Source: Candidatus Methanomethylophilaceae archaeon (GTDB lineage Archaea > Thermoplasmatota > Thermoplasmata > Methanomassiliicoccales > Methanomethylophilaceae). Taken from it: a stretch of DNA of 64,000 nucleotides. The translations under genes and the position numbers were made by a program. Below the pieces are notes generated by a model. The model made no database searches. It worked only from the letters and a program-made list of their open reading frames with translations, and was not told the DNA's origin. Shown here piece by piece: positions 8,188 through 17,566 of the stretch; the first letter of the stretch is position 1, and every line of letters starts with the position of its first letter. The stretch covers positions 1 through 64,000 of the forward strand of contig JAFYAH010000011.1 of NCBI GenBank assembly GCA_017540825.1. The letters run 5' to 3'.

Positions 8188-8652
8188 ATGGCATATGCAG
8201 TCATTCGCGTGCGCGGCCAGCCCGATGTCAACTACAACATCGAGTTCACCATGGGGCTTCTCGGCCTCAACAAGGTCAACCACTGCGTGATAGTTCCCGA
8301 GAACGACTCCGTCAAGGGAATGCTCCAGGTCGCCAAGGACTATGTCACCTGGGGAGAGGTCGACCAGGCCACTCTCGCCGAGATGCTCCGCGCTCGCGGA
8401 AAGGTCGTCGGCGACGCGGCAGTCACCGACGAGTACGTCAAATCGAACTCCGAGTTCGCCAGCATCGACGACCTCGCCAAGGCGATGATCGACAGCGATT
8501 GCAGGCTCAAGGACGTCGAGGGCGTCAAGCCCGTCATCCGTCTCCACCCTCCCGTGAAGGGATACGAGGGCAACAAGCGCTCCTACAAGAACGGCGGAGC
8601 TCTCGGATACAGGGGAGCCGCGATCAACGACCTCATCAAGAGGATGCTGTGA
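8188..8652 (+). CDS. rpmD: 50S ribosomal protein L30 (uL30), archaeal long form
   Basis: A 154-residue L30, of the long archaeal type rather than the 60-residue bacterial type. The start is MAYAVIRVRGQPDVNY, followed by TMGLLGLNKVNHCVIV. The C-terminal half has PPVKGYEGNKRSYKNGGALGYRG. ATG 8188 is preferred over ATG 8182 because the GGAGGA at 8176-8181 would directly abut the earlier start. Ends with TGA. Confidence 0.94.
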   Translation: MAYAVIRVRGQPDVNYNIEFTMGLLGLNKVNHCVIVPENDSVKGMLQVAKDYVTWGEVDQATLAEMLRARGKVVGDAAVTDEYVKSNSEFASIDDLAKAMIDSDCRLKDVEGVKPVIRLHPPVKGYEGNKRSYKNGGALGYRGAAINDLIKRML

Positions 8653-8661
8653 GGGATAGAG

Positions 8662-9084
8662 ATGCCTAGCAGAACCAAGAAATTCAGAGGATACAGGACC
8701 CACGGGCGCGGAAAGAAATCCGGGCGCGGGGCGGGTATCATCGGCGGACACGGCCAGGCCGGACTCAGCAAGACCGGCAAGATCGGAATGCTGAAGTATG
8801 ACAGGGACCACTTCGGCCGCCACGGGTTCAAGAGACCCCAGTGCATGGTCGAAGCCAACCGCACGATCAACGTCGGAGAGCTGTCCGAGCAGGTCGAGAG
8901 GTTCGTCGCTATGGGATTCGCATCCAAAGAGGGGAACGCGTACAGCGTCAACCTCACCGATGCGGGCATAGACAAGCTTCTCGGGGCCGGAAGCATCGGC
9001 GTCGCCGTCAACGTGACGGTGGCCGAGGCCTCGGAGAAGGCGCGCTCCAAGATCGTGGAAGCTGGCGGGTCTATCGTAGAGTGA
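8662..9084 (+). CDS. rplO: 50S ribosomal protein L15 (uL15)
   Basis: A 140-residue archaeal L15. The glycine- and arginine-rich N-terminus (KKFRGYRTHGRGKKSGRGAG, IIGGHGQAG) is typical, and FGRHGFKRPQ follows. It is the last ribosomal protein gene before secY, the conserved archaeal order. Ends with TGA; 21 bases separate it from secY. Confidence 0.95.
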   Translation: MPSRTKKFRGYRTHGRGKKSGRGAGIIGGHGQAGLSKTGKIGMLKYDRDHFGRHGFKRPQCMVEANRTINVGELSEQVERFVAMGFASKEGNAYSVNLTDAGIDKLLGAGSIGVAVNVTVAEASEKARSKIVEAGGSIVE

Positions 9085-9105
9085 GTATATCGAGAGGTAG
9101 ATTGG

Positions 9106-10641
9106 ATGGAAGAGACAAAAAGCCTGTTGTACAAGGTCAAGCCAATTGCCGACAGGCTCCCCTCCGTCAAGAGGCCTGAAGGGCACGTGCACTTCAGGAC
9201 CAAAATGATGTGGGTAATCGTCATATTGGTGCTGTACTTCATAATGACCAATGTGTATCTTTACGGCTTGGACCAGTCCGAATCGCTGGACTTGTTCGCA
9301 CAGTATAGAACCATCATGGCAGGAGCTTCCGGATCGCTACTGCAACTCGGTATCGGACCGATCGTCACTGCATCCATCATAATGCAGCTGTTCGTCGGTG
9401 CAAAGATCATCAAACTGGATCTCGCGAAGCGCGAGGACAAGGCTTGCTACCAGTCGGTAATGAAGCTGCTCGTCATCGTCATGATCATCTTCGAGGCCAT
9501 ACCTCAGGTGTTCGGCTACCTCGTGCCCTCCAGCGGCGCCGTCGGCGCTCTGGGCAGCGGAGGCGCCAAGCTCCTGCTGATATTCCAGCTCTTCGTGGGA
9601 TCCTACATACTCTTCATGATGGACGAGGTGGTGTCCAAGTGGGGTATCGGAAGCGGTATCTCCCTGTTCATCGCCGCGGGAGTGGCCCAGGCTATATTCA
9701 CGGGAACCCTCAACTGGAACCCCGTGGACATGTCCTCGGCTATGTCGCTCTCCAACCCGCCTGCAGGTACCATACCCAGGTCGCTGTACTACGTGTTCAC
9801 CATGTCGCCCGAGCAGATGGCGTCCGGAGGGTACGAGTCGCTGTTCATCGGCAGCCCCAACCCGATCATAGCCCTGATAGGGACGCTAGTGATCTTCGTG
9901 GTCGTGTCGTACCTCGAGTCCACGCGCGTCGAGCTGCCTCTGGCGCAGGGAAGCGCGAGAGGGGCCCGCGGTCGCTACCCGATCAAGCTGATGTACGCGA
10001 GCAACATCCCTGTCATCCTGATGTCCGCCCTGCTTGCGATAGTGAGCATGGTGGCGCTGCTGCTGTACAGCAACGAGCTCCTCAGCCAGATACCGTTCCT
10101 CGGAGGAAACTCCTCGATCGGATACTTCGAAGAGGGCTCCACGTACGCGGCTGGAGGGCTGGCATGGTACCTGTCCGCGCCTCAGGGCATATCGGACTGG
10201 CTGATGCCCATCCTGGACCCGCTCACGTACGGAAACGGCCATGGAGCCATCCAGAACCTGGCCCGCGTGGTGATCTACTTCACCGTCATGGTGATGGGAT
10301 CCATCCTGTTCGCCAAATTCTGGGTCGAGACCACCAACCTGGGGCCCGAGTCCGTGGCCAACCAGATCCAGAGGAGCGGAATGCAGATACCCGGATTCCG
10401 TCGCGACCCCCGCATCGTCAAGCGCGTGCTGGAGAGGTACATCCCCACCATCACCGTGATGTCGGGAGCCCTGGTCGGAGCCCTCGCCGCTTTCGCGGAC
10501 ATGATCGGAACCACCGGTAATGCGAGCGGAACAGGAGTGCTGCTGACCGTCGGCATCCTGATCCATCTCTACGAGGCCATCGGCCGCGAGCAGATGATGG
10601 AGATGAATCCTGTCATGAGAGGATTCTTCGGCGGAGAGTGA
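9106..10641 (+). CDS. secY: Preprotein translocase subunit SecY
   Basis: A 511-residue SecY, the central channel of the Sec translocon, moving and inserting proteins through the cytoplasmic membrane. About ten hydrophobic helices can be read; the first is at residues 30-50 (MMWVIVILVLYFIMTNVYLYG). The conserved loop QGSARGARGRYPIKLMYASNIPVIL lies near residue 285, and RRDPRIVKRVLERYIP near residue 425 is the cytoplasmic loop that docks the ribosome. A GAGAGG sequence precedes ATG 9106. The archaeal adenylate kinase gene often found next is absent here. Confidence 0.97.
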   Translation: MEETKSLLYKVKPIADRLPSVKRPEGHVHFRTKMMWVIVILVLYFIMTNVYLYGLDQSESLDLFAQYRTIMAGASGSLLQLGIGPIVTASIIMQLFVGAKIIKLDLAKREDKACYQSVMKLLVIVMIIFEAIPQVFGYLVPSSGAVGALGSGGAKLLLIFQLFVGSYILFMMDEVVSKWGIGSGISLFIAAGVAQAIFTGTLNWNPVDMSSAMSLSNPPAGTIPRSLYYVFTMSPEQMASGGYESLFIGSPNPIIALIGTLVIFVVVSYLESTRVELPLAQGSARGARGRYPIKLMYASNIPVILMSALLAIVSMVALLLYSNELLSQIPFLGGNSSIGYFEEGSTYAAGGLAWYLSAPQGISDWLMPILDPLTYGNGHGAIQNLARVVIYFTVMVMGSILFAKFWVETTNLGPESVANQIQRSGMQIPGFRRDPRIVKRVLERYIPTITVMSGALVGALAAFADMIGTTGNASGTGVLLTVGILIHLYEAIGREQMMEMNPVMRGFFGGE

Positions 10642-10645
10642 GCCT

Positions 10646-11356
10646 ATGCCAAACCCTGGAAGCCCTGAGAGCATGCAGAACGTCCAGCAGCAGATGCCTG
10701 GGATGTCCGGAAAGACCATGATGGGCATGATGCTCGCCATGGTCATCATGCTCGTAGTCACGAGCTTCAGGGACCCTATCGGGGAAGCCTTGGACGTGGT
10801 GTTCAAATACATCGCGTTCAAGGACAGCCCCGTGCTGACCCTGATACTCGCCGGTATCATCATGATCACCATCAGCACGGTGGCTAGGAGCCTAATGACC
10901 GACTTCGTCGGAATGGCAAGGAACCAGCAGATCCAGAGCGACTTCAACGCGGAGTTCCGCGAGGCGAGGAGGGAGAACAACCTCTTCAAGATGAAGAAGC
11001 TCCAGGAGCAGCAGCCTCAGATCATGGCCATGTCCATGGAGGCGAGCACGCAGCAGATGAAGGTCATGCCTGTCACCATGCTCTTCGTCATCCCTGTGTA
11101 CGCATGGGTCTACTACTTCCTGAAGACCGGCGACACCGCCGCTTACTTCCCTGGGGAGACGGTCATCGTCAACATGCCCTGGGGATCTCTGGACGTCAAC
11201 TCCCTGCTCATGGGGTTCTTCCCCTCCTGGATCATCCTGTACACCCTGGTGAGCCTTCCTATCGGACAGGTCGAGAACAGGCTAATCAGGCTGGTCCTGC
11301 TGAGGAAGCGCCTCAGAGAGCTGGACCACGAAGTCAAGAAGGCTGAGCTCGGATGA
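10646..11356 (+). CDS. DUF106 membrane protein, archaeal YidC/Oxa1/EMC3-like insertase
   Basis: A 236-residue integral membrane protein. Hydrophobic segments lie near residues 20-40 (MMGMMLAMVIMLVVTSF), 55-85, and two near 140-200. Between them is a charged helical hairpin (FNAEFREARRENNLFKMKKLQEQ), the arrangement of archaeal DUF106 proteins. The family belongs to the Oxa1 superfamily with YidC, EMC3 and TMCO1, and is thought to insert membrane proteins together with Sec. The location directly after secY, four bases away, fits this. The stop overlaps cmk by four bases. Confidence 0.88.
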   Translation: MPNPGSPESMQNVQQQMPGMSGKTMMGMMLAMVIMLVVTSFRDPIGEALDVVFKYIAFKDSPVLTLILAGIIMITISTVARSLMTDFVGMARNQQIQSDFNAEFREARRENNLFKMKKLQEQQPQIMAMSMEASTQQMKVMPVTMLFVIPVYAWVYYFLKTGDTAAYFPGETVIVNMPWGSLDVNSLLMGFFPSWIILYTLVSLPIGQVENRLIRLVLLRKRLRELDHEVKKAELG

Positions 11357-11913
11357 GGATAACCATAAGCGGTCCGCCCGGATCGGGCAAGACGACCGCA
11401 TGCTGCCTGCTCTCGGAGGCGCTCGGGCTGGAGATGGTGGTCTTCGGCAAGATCTTCCGCGAGCTGGCGGCTGAAAAGAACTTAACACTCGGGGAGCTCG
11501 GCGCGATCGCCGAGGAGGACCCATCCATCGACCGCATGATCGACGAGAGAATCCTCGAGATCGCGCGCGAGAACCCCGACATAATTCTGGAGTCCAGGCT
11601 TTCCGCCTACATGCTCCACAGGAACGGCATACCGGCCTTCAAGGTCTATCTGGACGCCAGCCCCGAGGTGCGGTTCGCCCGCATAGGGACGCGCGAAGGG
11701 GAGACCCTGGAGGAGGCAGTGCGGAAGACCGTGGAGCGCGCCGCCTCCGAGGCCAAGAGGTACATGATGTACTACGGCATCGACATAGAGGACAGGAGCG
11801 TCTACGACCTCGTCGTCGACACCGGCGACAAGACCCCCGAGCAGGTGGTCCAGGCCATAATCGACGGCATGGGTGAAGCTGATGCTGGTGAAGGACCCGA
11901 ACGCGATTCCTGA
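11353..11913 (+). CDS. cmk: Cytidylate kinase, archaeal type
   Basis: A 186-residue nucleoside monophosphate kinase that phosphorylates CMP and dCMP. The P-loop GPPGSGKTTACCLL is at residues 7-20, and VVFGKIFRELA replaces the usual substrate-binding segment. ILESRLSAYML and the LID-like VRFARIGTREG follow. Location between the DUF106 gene and truB is the archaeal norm. Its 3' end overlaps the truB start by 41 bases. Ends with TGA. Confidence 0.92.
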   Translation: MRITISGPPGSGKTTACCLLSEALGLEMVVFGKIFRELAAEKNLTLGELGAIAEEDPSIDRMIDERILEIARENPDIILESRLSAYMLHRNGIPAFKVYLDASPEVRFARIGTREGETLEEAVRKTVERAASEAKRYMMYYGIDIEDRSVYDLVVDTGDKTPEQVVQAIIDGMGEADAGEGPERDS

Positions 11914-12877
11914 CAGATGGGGGAAGAGGCCCTCCGACCGTTCCGTCGGGGAGCTCCTCCGCGGAGGCGTGCTCATACTGGACAAGCCTCCGGGGCCCAC
12001 CTCCCACCAGGCCACCGCCTGGGCCAGGGACGCGCTGAAGGTCGACAGGATCGGCCACGGCGGGACCCTCGACCCCTATGTCAGCGGCGTGCTCCCCGTC
12101 ACGGTGGGGAAGGCCGTCAGGCTCACGGACGTCGTCCTGTCCTCGGACAAGGAGTACGTCTGCCTCATGCGCCTGCACGCGGACCGCCCCGAGACGAGGA
12201 TCAGGGAGGTCGTCTCCCGCTTCCAAGGGAAGATATACCAGCTCCCTCCGGTGAGGTCCGCGGTCAAGAGGCAGCTCAGGATAAGGACTGTCAAGGAGCT
12301 CGAGGTGCTGGACGTCCGCGGCCGCGACGTGCTCCTCAGGATATCCTGCGACGCCGGGACCTACGCGCGCACCCTATGCGTCGACATCGGCGACGTCCTG
12401 GGATGCGGGGCCAACATGGTGGAGCTCAGGCGCACCCGCTCAGGCAAGATGACCGAGCAGAGGGCAGCCACGCTCCAGGACATCCGCGACTCGTACGTGT
12501 TCTGGCAGCAGAACGGGCGCGGCGAATGGCTCAGGAGCCTTCTCCTGCCGATGGAGGTCCTAGTGGAGCCTCTTCCGAAGATAGTGGTCAAGGCCACTGC
12601 CGTCGACGCCATATGCCACGGCGCAGACCTAAGCGTGTGCGGGATCCATATGCTGGACGAGGGGATACGCAAGAACGCCCTCGTCGCGATGATGACCGCC
12701 CGCGGGGAGCTAATAGCCCTGGGAAGGATGGCGATGTCCTCCGAGAAGGTCATGGCGTCCTCCAAGGGGAAGGCGGTCGACACAGAAAGGGTGTTCATGG
12801 AAGAGGGCCACTACCCGAGGATGTGGAAGTACTCCACCGATCTGGAGGAGCTTTCCGAGCCTGTGTTCTCCGAGTAA
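11873..12877 (+). CDS. truB: tRNA/rRNA pseudouridine synthase (Cbf5/TruB family)
   Basis: A 334-residue Cbf5-type enzyme that makes pseudouridine, in archaea as the catalytic subunit of H/ACA ribonucleoproteins and also for tRNA U55. The catalytic region HGGTLDPYVSGVLPV has the Asp at about residue 66, and LDKPPGPTSHQATAW is the upstream conserved motif. A C-terminal PUA domain (residues ~240-320, with AICHGADLSVCGI) is present. GTG 11873 is the annotated start; ATG 11882 in the same frame is a good alternative and shortens the overlap with cmk. Ends with TAA. Confidence 0.92.
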   Translation: MKLMLVKDPNAIPDRWGKRPSDRSVGELLRGGVLILDKPPGPTSHQATAWARDALKVDRIGHGGTLDPYVSGVLPVTVGKAVRLTDVVLSSDKEYVCLMRLHADRPETRIREVVSRFQGKIYQLPPVRSAVKRQLRIRTVKELEVLDVRGRDVLLRISCDAGTYARTLCVDIGDVLGCGANMVELRRTRSGKMTEQRAATLQDIRDSYVFWQQNGRGEWLRSLLLPMEVLVEPLPKIVVKATAVDAICHGADLSVCGIHMLDEGIRKNALVAMMTARGELIALGRMAMSSEKVMASSKGKAVDTERVFMEEGHYPRMWKYSTDLEELSEPVFSE

Positions 12878-12915
12878 GCGTTAACCGTACATACGACCCC
12901 TGCCTTCTCCCGGCC

Positions 12916-13254
12916 ATGAAGCTGTTCGAGAAGAGGACCCAGGTCTACGGGCCCGAGACCGTCTCCGTGGGGGATTTCGACATAACCGTCGACGGGTGCT
13001 ACCGCAACGTCTTCATCGCCACCCTCAAGGTCAAGCCGAAGCATTCTTTATACGTCAGCATCGAGTCCGACAACCCGGTGGACGTGGCGGTGGCCAACGA
13101 GGACAACTCCGCAGCAGGCCACAAGGACAGGATAACCAAGGACGTCCTCGGCCCTTTCAGCACCAAGAAGTTCATGACGATGGGGCTGTTCATAGGCGTC
13201 TACCGCGGAGACAAGGCCAAGGTCTCCATAGACGCATGGATGGAGAAGGAGTAA
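12916..13254 (+). CDS. Conserved small protein of unknown function, beta-rich
   Basis: A 112-residue soluble protein that I do not recognise. Alternating hydrophobic and polar residues (VSVGDFDITVDG, HSLYVSIESDNPVDVAVANED, KAKVSIDAW) suggest a beta-sandwich. It has no cysteines in pairs and no signal peptide. ATG 12916 lies 38 bases after truB and no strong ribosome binding site is visible, so it may have a short or no leader. TAA is followed immediately by a hairpin terminator, so the gene looks like an independent unit. Confidence 0.7.
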   Translation: MKLFEKRTQVYGPETVSVGDFDITVDGCYRNVFIATLKVKPKHSLYVSIESDNPVDVAVANEDNSAAGHKDRITKDVLGPFSTKKFMTMGLFIGVYRGDKAKVSIDAWMEKE

Positions 13255-13255
13255 G

Positions 13256-13276
13256 GTGCGGGGAAAGCCCCGCGTT
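13256..13276 (+). terminator. Hairpin plus T-run after the 12916 gene
   Basis: GCGGGGAAAGCCCCGC forms a stem of at least six GC pairs with an AAA-type loop and is followed by GTTTTG. It stands between the TAA of the upstream plus-strand gene and the stop of the convergent membrane gene, where a transcription terminator is expected. Confidence 0.6.
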
Positions 13277-13280
13277 TTGC

Positions 13281-13658
13281 TCAGACGCCGAAGAACTCCT
13301 TGACGTTGGGCCTGAAGATGTAGTACAGGAGCAGAGCCTGTATGATGATGCCTATTATGCTCGTGGCGCCTGTGAAGAAGATCGCCACGACATCGATCAC
13401 GAGGGATATGATGCCGAATATCACAGCCAGGTACCATATGGCCTTCCATCCGTTCCAGAACCCTCCGGCAATCACTATCGATATGAGCCCAACCAAAAGC
13501 AGGACGCCTCCCACGGCCGTGGTCAGCGCTCCGAACTCAGGTAGCGTCATGCCTCCTAGCAATATAGCCGCACCGCCCAATACGAATAGCACGCCGAGCA
13601 CGAAATACAGTATCGCGATCAGCGTGATGAGCAGCGGGCGTTCTTTTCCGCTTGCCAT
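13281..13658 (-). CDS. Small four-helix membrane protein, function unknown
   Basis: A 125-residue membrane protein. Four hydrophobic segments are readable: LLITLIAILYFVLGVLFVLGG, LTTAVGGVLLLVGLISIVIAGG, AIWYLAVIFGIISLVIDVVAIF and SIIGIIIQALLLYYIF. No cofactor or catalytic motif is visible. I start at 13658 (MASGKERP) because an AT-rich TATA-like sequence (TTTTATT on the coding strand) lies about 25 bases upstream, which would give a leaderless mRNA. The longer frame starting at 13706 would run through that promoter. Ends with TGA. Confidence 0.72.
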   Translation of the reverse strand: MASGKERPLLITLIAILYFVLGVLFVLGGAAILLGGMTLPEFGALTTAVGGVLLLVGLISIVIAGGFWNGWKAIWYLAVIFGIISLVIDVVAIFFTGATSIIGIIIQALLLYYIFRPNVKEFFGV

Positions 13659-13695
13659 GCGAGACAAATCGCATGTCGCCAATAAAATTGTTTCT

Positions 13696-14100
13696 TCGTG
13701 GAGCATCCTCGGAGCGCATGCGGACCCCCCATCCTGCGTAGTACTCCCTGGACGGCTTGAGCATGAGGAGGACGACGGAGAGGATCCCGAGGGCCGTCAT
13801 CAGATAGTCGTTGTTCATCGCTTCTTCCGACTTGATGGACATTATCTCGAGCGCTATCAGAATGGCCATGACGGCTATGGACGCCTTCTGGGCTACAGGC
13901 ATCCCTGCGAGGAGAAGCCCAGCGAGCAGGAGCAGCAGGACGGACAGCAGCGTGAAGTACTCGACGACGGAGGAGTAGAACTCGTTGTGGCCGAAGGTGT
14001 CGGAATAGGACAACGCGCACATAGCCTCGAACAGAAGGGTCATTCCTACGACGAACATGAACCCGATGGCGTAGTTCGCAGCGTATGGGCGATTCATCAT
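13696..14100 (-). CDS. Small membrane protein, function unknown; ends at in-frame CGA
   Basis: A membrane protein starting MMNRPYAANYAIGF at 14100, with four hydrophobic segments up to LMTALGILSVVLLMLKP and a short polar tail REYYAGWGVRMRSEDAP. No standard stop follows; the frame would stay open to 13537 and overlap the next gene by 122 bases with an arginine-rich tail. The first in-frame CGA (13696-13698) falls exactly where AT-rich promoter sequence of the next gene begins, so I end the gene there at 134 residues. The end is inference; the gene itself is likely. Confidence 0.62.
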
Positions 14101-14173
14101 GCGCTGTAGAGTGCTTAGGTTTATATACGTTCGGCATGGCACGTTTTTTATTGGTGTTGGGGATTGAGGCGCT

Positions 14174-15892
14174 ATGTCGCGCAGCACCGGCCGCACGCTC
14201 GGGTTCTATCTTCGCCCTTACTCGTGGGAGATCCTGGTCATCGTCACGTTCCAGGCCATCGGAGTGGTCATGCAGGTGCTGGCGATCGGAATGCTCAGGC
14301 CGATCCTGGACAGCAGCGTGGAAGGCTACGGCGTCGAGTACATACTGGATGAGGGGGTCATCCTCCTAGGGATGACGATCGCGTTCGCCGTTTTCGTATC
14401 ACTGGCGTCGAGGATGTCGTCCCAGCTGTCGCTGTCTGTGTCCTCCGACATGAGGCGCGACGTACTGGCTTCGTCGCTCAAGGTCCAGAGGCTGGACTCG
14501 GTGGGGGACATGGGGTCGTTCTCGATGACCTGTCTGACGTCCGACGTGCAGGAGGTCCAGGAGCACGTCTTCAAGTCCTTCTCCACTTATCTTGCCCTGC
14601 CGTTCTTGGCGACTGCCATGGTCGCCTGCACATATATGATAAACGCGACGGTGGGGGTCATGGTCATAATGGCGATGATCTCGGTCATCTTAATAACGTA
14701 CCTTCTCTCCCGGCGCACGTACGAGGCGTATGCGGAGAAGATCGTCAGTCTCGACAATCTGAACACGATGTTCAAGGAGGAGGTCAAAGGCGCTAGGATG
14801 ATCAGGGCGTTCGGGGGGAAGGACCACGAGATGGAGAAGTATCTCCGCGCAAGCAACACGTATGGGTCGTGCACCAAGAGGATAGCGCTGAACAGCTACT
14901 ACCTCCCATCGTTCTCCATGGCGTTCGTCTGGATATTTGTGGTCATGGTCTATATGATCGCGGCTTTAGGGCTGTCGTCGCATGTCATCCGCCCCACGCA
15001 CCTGGTCCTCTTCATGCAGTTCACCACCTGCATAATATCCTCGCTCGCCTTGGTGCCCTACATCTGCCTGAGCATCCCCCGCGCCAGAGTGAGCATGAGA
15101 AGGATAGGGGGAGTCTCCGGCCTGCACGAGTCCCCTGTGCCGAACACCGAGAGGGCGGAGGACCCCTGCGACCTCAGGGCGTCCGGCACGAGGTTCGAGG
15201 ACGGCTTCGGCCGCGTCATGCTGGACGGGCTGGACCTGGAGATTCCGAGAGGCACGGTCGCGACCGTCACCGGAGCCAACGGATGCGGTCTGACGGAGCT
15301 CGTCGACATCGTCACGGCGTTCTCCCTTCCCACTTCCGGCAGCGTGTCCGTATGCGGGATGGACGTGGGTTCCTCCGACCCTCGCGACATCCGCAGGGCA
15401 GTTTCCTACGCCGGCCGCCAGTCGGGAGTGTTCTCGGGGACCATCCGCTTCAACCTGGATCCTGCCGGGGCCTGCGACGACGACTCCATACTGGAAATGT
15501 GCAGGCGCACGGGCTTCATAGACTACGTGGAGCTGTCCGAAGGCGGCCTGGACGCGAAAGTGTACTCCGCTATGATGTCCGGGGGGCAGGTCCAGCTGAT
15601 GGCTCTGACCAGATGCCTTCTGAGGGATGCGGAGATGTACGTGCTGGACGACTGCCTGTTCTCCATGGACGAGGCCACCAGGAGGAAAGCCGTCCGCGCG
15701 GTGCTGGACGTCCGTCGCGGAAGGACGGTGTTCTTCGCCTCGCACGAGATGGATACCGTGGAGGTCTCCGACGTGGTCTTCCTGATGAAGGACGGGCGCA
15801 TCGTGGATTCCGGGACTCATGAGCGCCTCATGTCCTGCTCCGGCGCCTATTACGAGATGTATTCGAGAAGCTCGGGAGGGATCGTTTGCTGA
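14174..15892 (+). CDS. ABC exporter half-transporter with degenerate Walker A
   Basis: A 572-residue protein with an N-terminal transmembrane domain of about six helices (residues 18-300) and a C-terminal nucleotide-binding domain. The Walker A motif reads GANGCGLTEL (about residues 366-375), with Leu where the phosphate-binding Lys should be. The signature MSGGQ (about 468) is intact. Walker B is YVLDD, with Asp at the catalytic Glu position, and the H-loop ASHE is present. The product therefore probably binds ATP without hydrolysing it. It is translationally coupled to the next gene, whose motifs are degenerate in the complementary way, so the two should form a heterodimeric exporter. Substrate unknown. 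Confidence 0.9.
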   Translation: MSRSTGRTLGFYLRPYSWEILVIVTFQAIGVVMQVLAIGMLRPILDSSVEGYGVEYILDEGVILLGMTIAFAVFVSLASRMSSQLSLSVSSDMRRDVLASSLKVQRLDSVGDMGSFSMTCLTSDVQEVQEHVFKSFSTYLALPFLATAMVACTYMINATVGVMVIMAMISVILITYLLSRRTYEAYAEKIVSLDNLNTMFKEEVKGARMIRAFGGKDHEMEKYLRASNTYGSCTKRIALNSYYLPSFSMAFVWIFVVMVYMIAALGLSSHVIRPTHLVLFMQFTTCIISSLALVPYICLSIPRARVSMRRIGGVSGLHESPVPNTERAEDPCDLRASGTRFEDGFGRVMLDGLDLEIPRGTVATVTGANGCGLTELVDIVTAFSLPTSGSVSVCGMDVGSSDPRDIRRAVSYAGRQSGVFSGTIRFNLDPAGACDDDSILEMCRRTGFIDYVELSEGGLDAKVYSAMMSGGQVQLMALTRCLLRDAEMYVLDDCLFSMDEATRRKAVRAVLDVRRGRTVFFASHEMDTVEVSDVVFLMKDGRIVDSGTHERLMSCSGAYYEMYSRSSGGIVC

Positions 15893-17565
15893 GGAGGCTC
15901 TTCTGGCCGGAGGCCTTCGACCTGCTGGAGGGCTACGCCGAGAAGCCGGCGAGGAAGATGCGCGTTTATGCCGCTCTGTCGCTGCTGTCCGTGGTGCTGC
16001 TGTCGTCGGTCCCTTACATCGCAGGAACGTTCATCAACGGGCTGGTCAAGGTCAGCTCCGACCAGAACGACATCGACCTCGCTTTCGTCATGGACACGGG
16101 GGCTGTCGTCGTCCTGATCATCACGTTCTGGTACGTGACCACGTCCAGCATCCAGAAGGAGATGGTGCTGCAGAGCCTCGCTCTCACCAGGAAGATCAGG
16201 GAGGACCTGGGCGACAAGCTCATGACGGTGTCGATCGGGGACGTGGAGGCCATCCGCTCCGGAGAGATGTCTGCGAAGTTATCCGGGGATCTTCCTGCGG
16301 TCGGAAACCTCCTGTCCAAGGACTTCGTGGAGTTCTTCTCGGGGAACGTGATGATCGTGATGATACTCGTCGCCATGGTGTTCGTCTCGCCGGCCCTGGC
16401 CTTGGTTTACATCGTCACGATCCCGTCCACGCTCATCGCCGCGAGGATATTGACGAGGATGTCCGAGAGGGACTTCCTCACCAGGAAGGAGACGATGGAT
16501 GCGATAAGCTCCGGGATGGGGGACATCATAGCCAACCACCGCACGATCAAGATAAACAACCTCGAGGACGTGATGATGGACAGGTTCGAGGAGTCCAATC
16601 GCCAGTTCGTGAGGGCTACGGTGCAGTCCGAGTCCCGCAGCGGCCTGATGGTGCCCCTGGCCAGCGTGGCGTCCAACTTTGGCTACGTGGCCACGGTCCT
16701 CGCCGGGGCCGTGATGATGTTCGACATGACCCTGGACCTGGGGATGTTCCTGGCGTTCATGGTATACGTTCGCCTGGTCAACAAGCCTCTTGCCCAGTCC
16801 GCCTCTGCGTACGACAACATAAAGTCGGAGACCATGTCGCTCAAGCGCATGCTGTCGATACTGAACATGCCGGACGAGGAGGAGAAGGACCTGGAGGACG
16901 GGCCCGATCTTCGCGGGAGCGTGGAGTTCGAGGACGTGAGGTTCTCGTACTCGCCGGGGAAGGAGGCCCTCCGCGGCGTGTCGTTCACTGTGGAGGAGGG
17001 AGAGGTCGCGGTCATCGCAGGGCCGACCGGCTCCGGCAAGACCACCTTGCTGAACCTCCTGATGCGCTTCTACGTCCCCGATTCGGGAACCGTCAGGATC
17101 GGAGGGCGCGACGTGAGCGGCATATCGCGCAGGGACCTGAGCCGTACGGTGGCGGCCGTGCTCCAGGACCCGTGGGTGTTCGACGGGACCATAAGGGAGA
17201 ACATAGTGTATAACAGGAAATGGGTAACCCAGGAGGACCTGGACGCTGCGCTCGCGATCACGGGGTTCGAAGGATACGTGAACAGCCTTCCGGACGGCCT
17301 CGAGACTCGCGTGGGCGACGATGTCCGTATACTCCCGCTGGCCCAGAGGAGGATGCTGGCGATGGCCAGGGCGGTTCTCGGTGACCCGAAGATCCTCGTG
17401 CTGGACGAGGCGTTCTCCGGGCTGGACCCCCTGACCGAGTCGGCCGTGTTCGAAGGGCTGAGGCGCATCATGGCCGGGCGCACCGTCCTGATCGTGAGCC
17501 ATGAGCGCGTCATGGCCGACTGCGCCGACAAGGTGATACGCCTGGAGTCCGGCAGGACCGTGCGA
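15886..17565 (+). CDS. ABC exporter half-transporter with degenerate signature motif; ends at CGA
   Basis: A 559-residue partner of the preceding protein. It starts at TTG 15886, overlapping the upstream stop. Six membrane helices precede a nucleotide-binding domain with perfect Walker A (GPTGSGKTTL, about residue 380), Q-loop VLQDPWVFDG and Walker B ILVLDEAFSGLD with the catalytic Glu. The signature motif is lost: LPLAQRR stands where LSGGQ is expected. Paired with its neighbour, one composite ATP site would be fully canonical and the other dead. The frame has no standard stop until 17601, inside the convergent gene; the in-frame CGA at 17563-17565 ends it at VIRLESGRTV, leaving one base between the two genes. 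Confidence 0.88.
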
Positions 17566-17566
17566 C

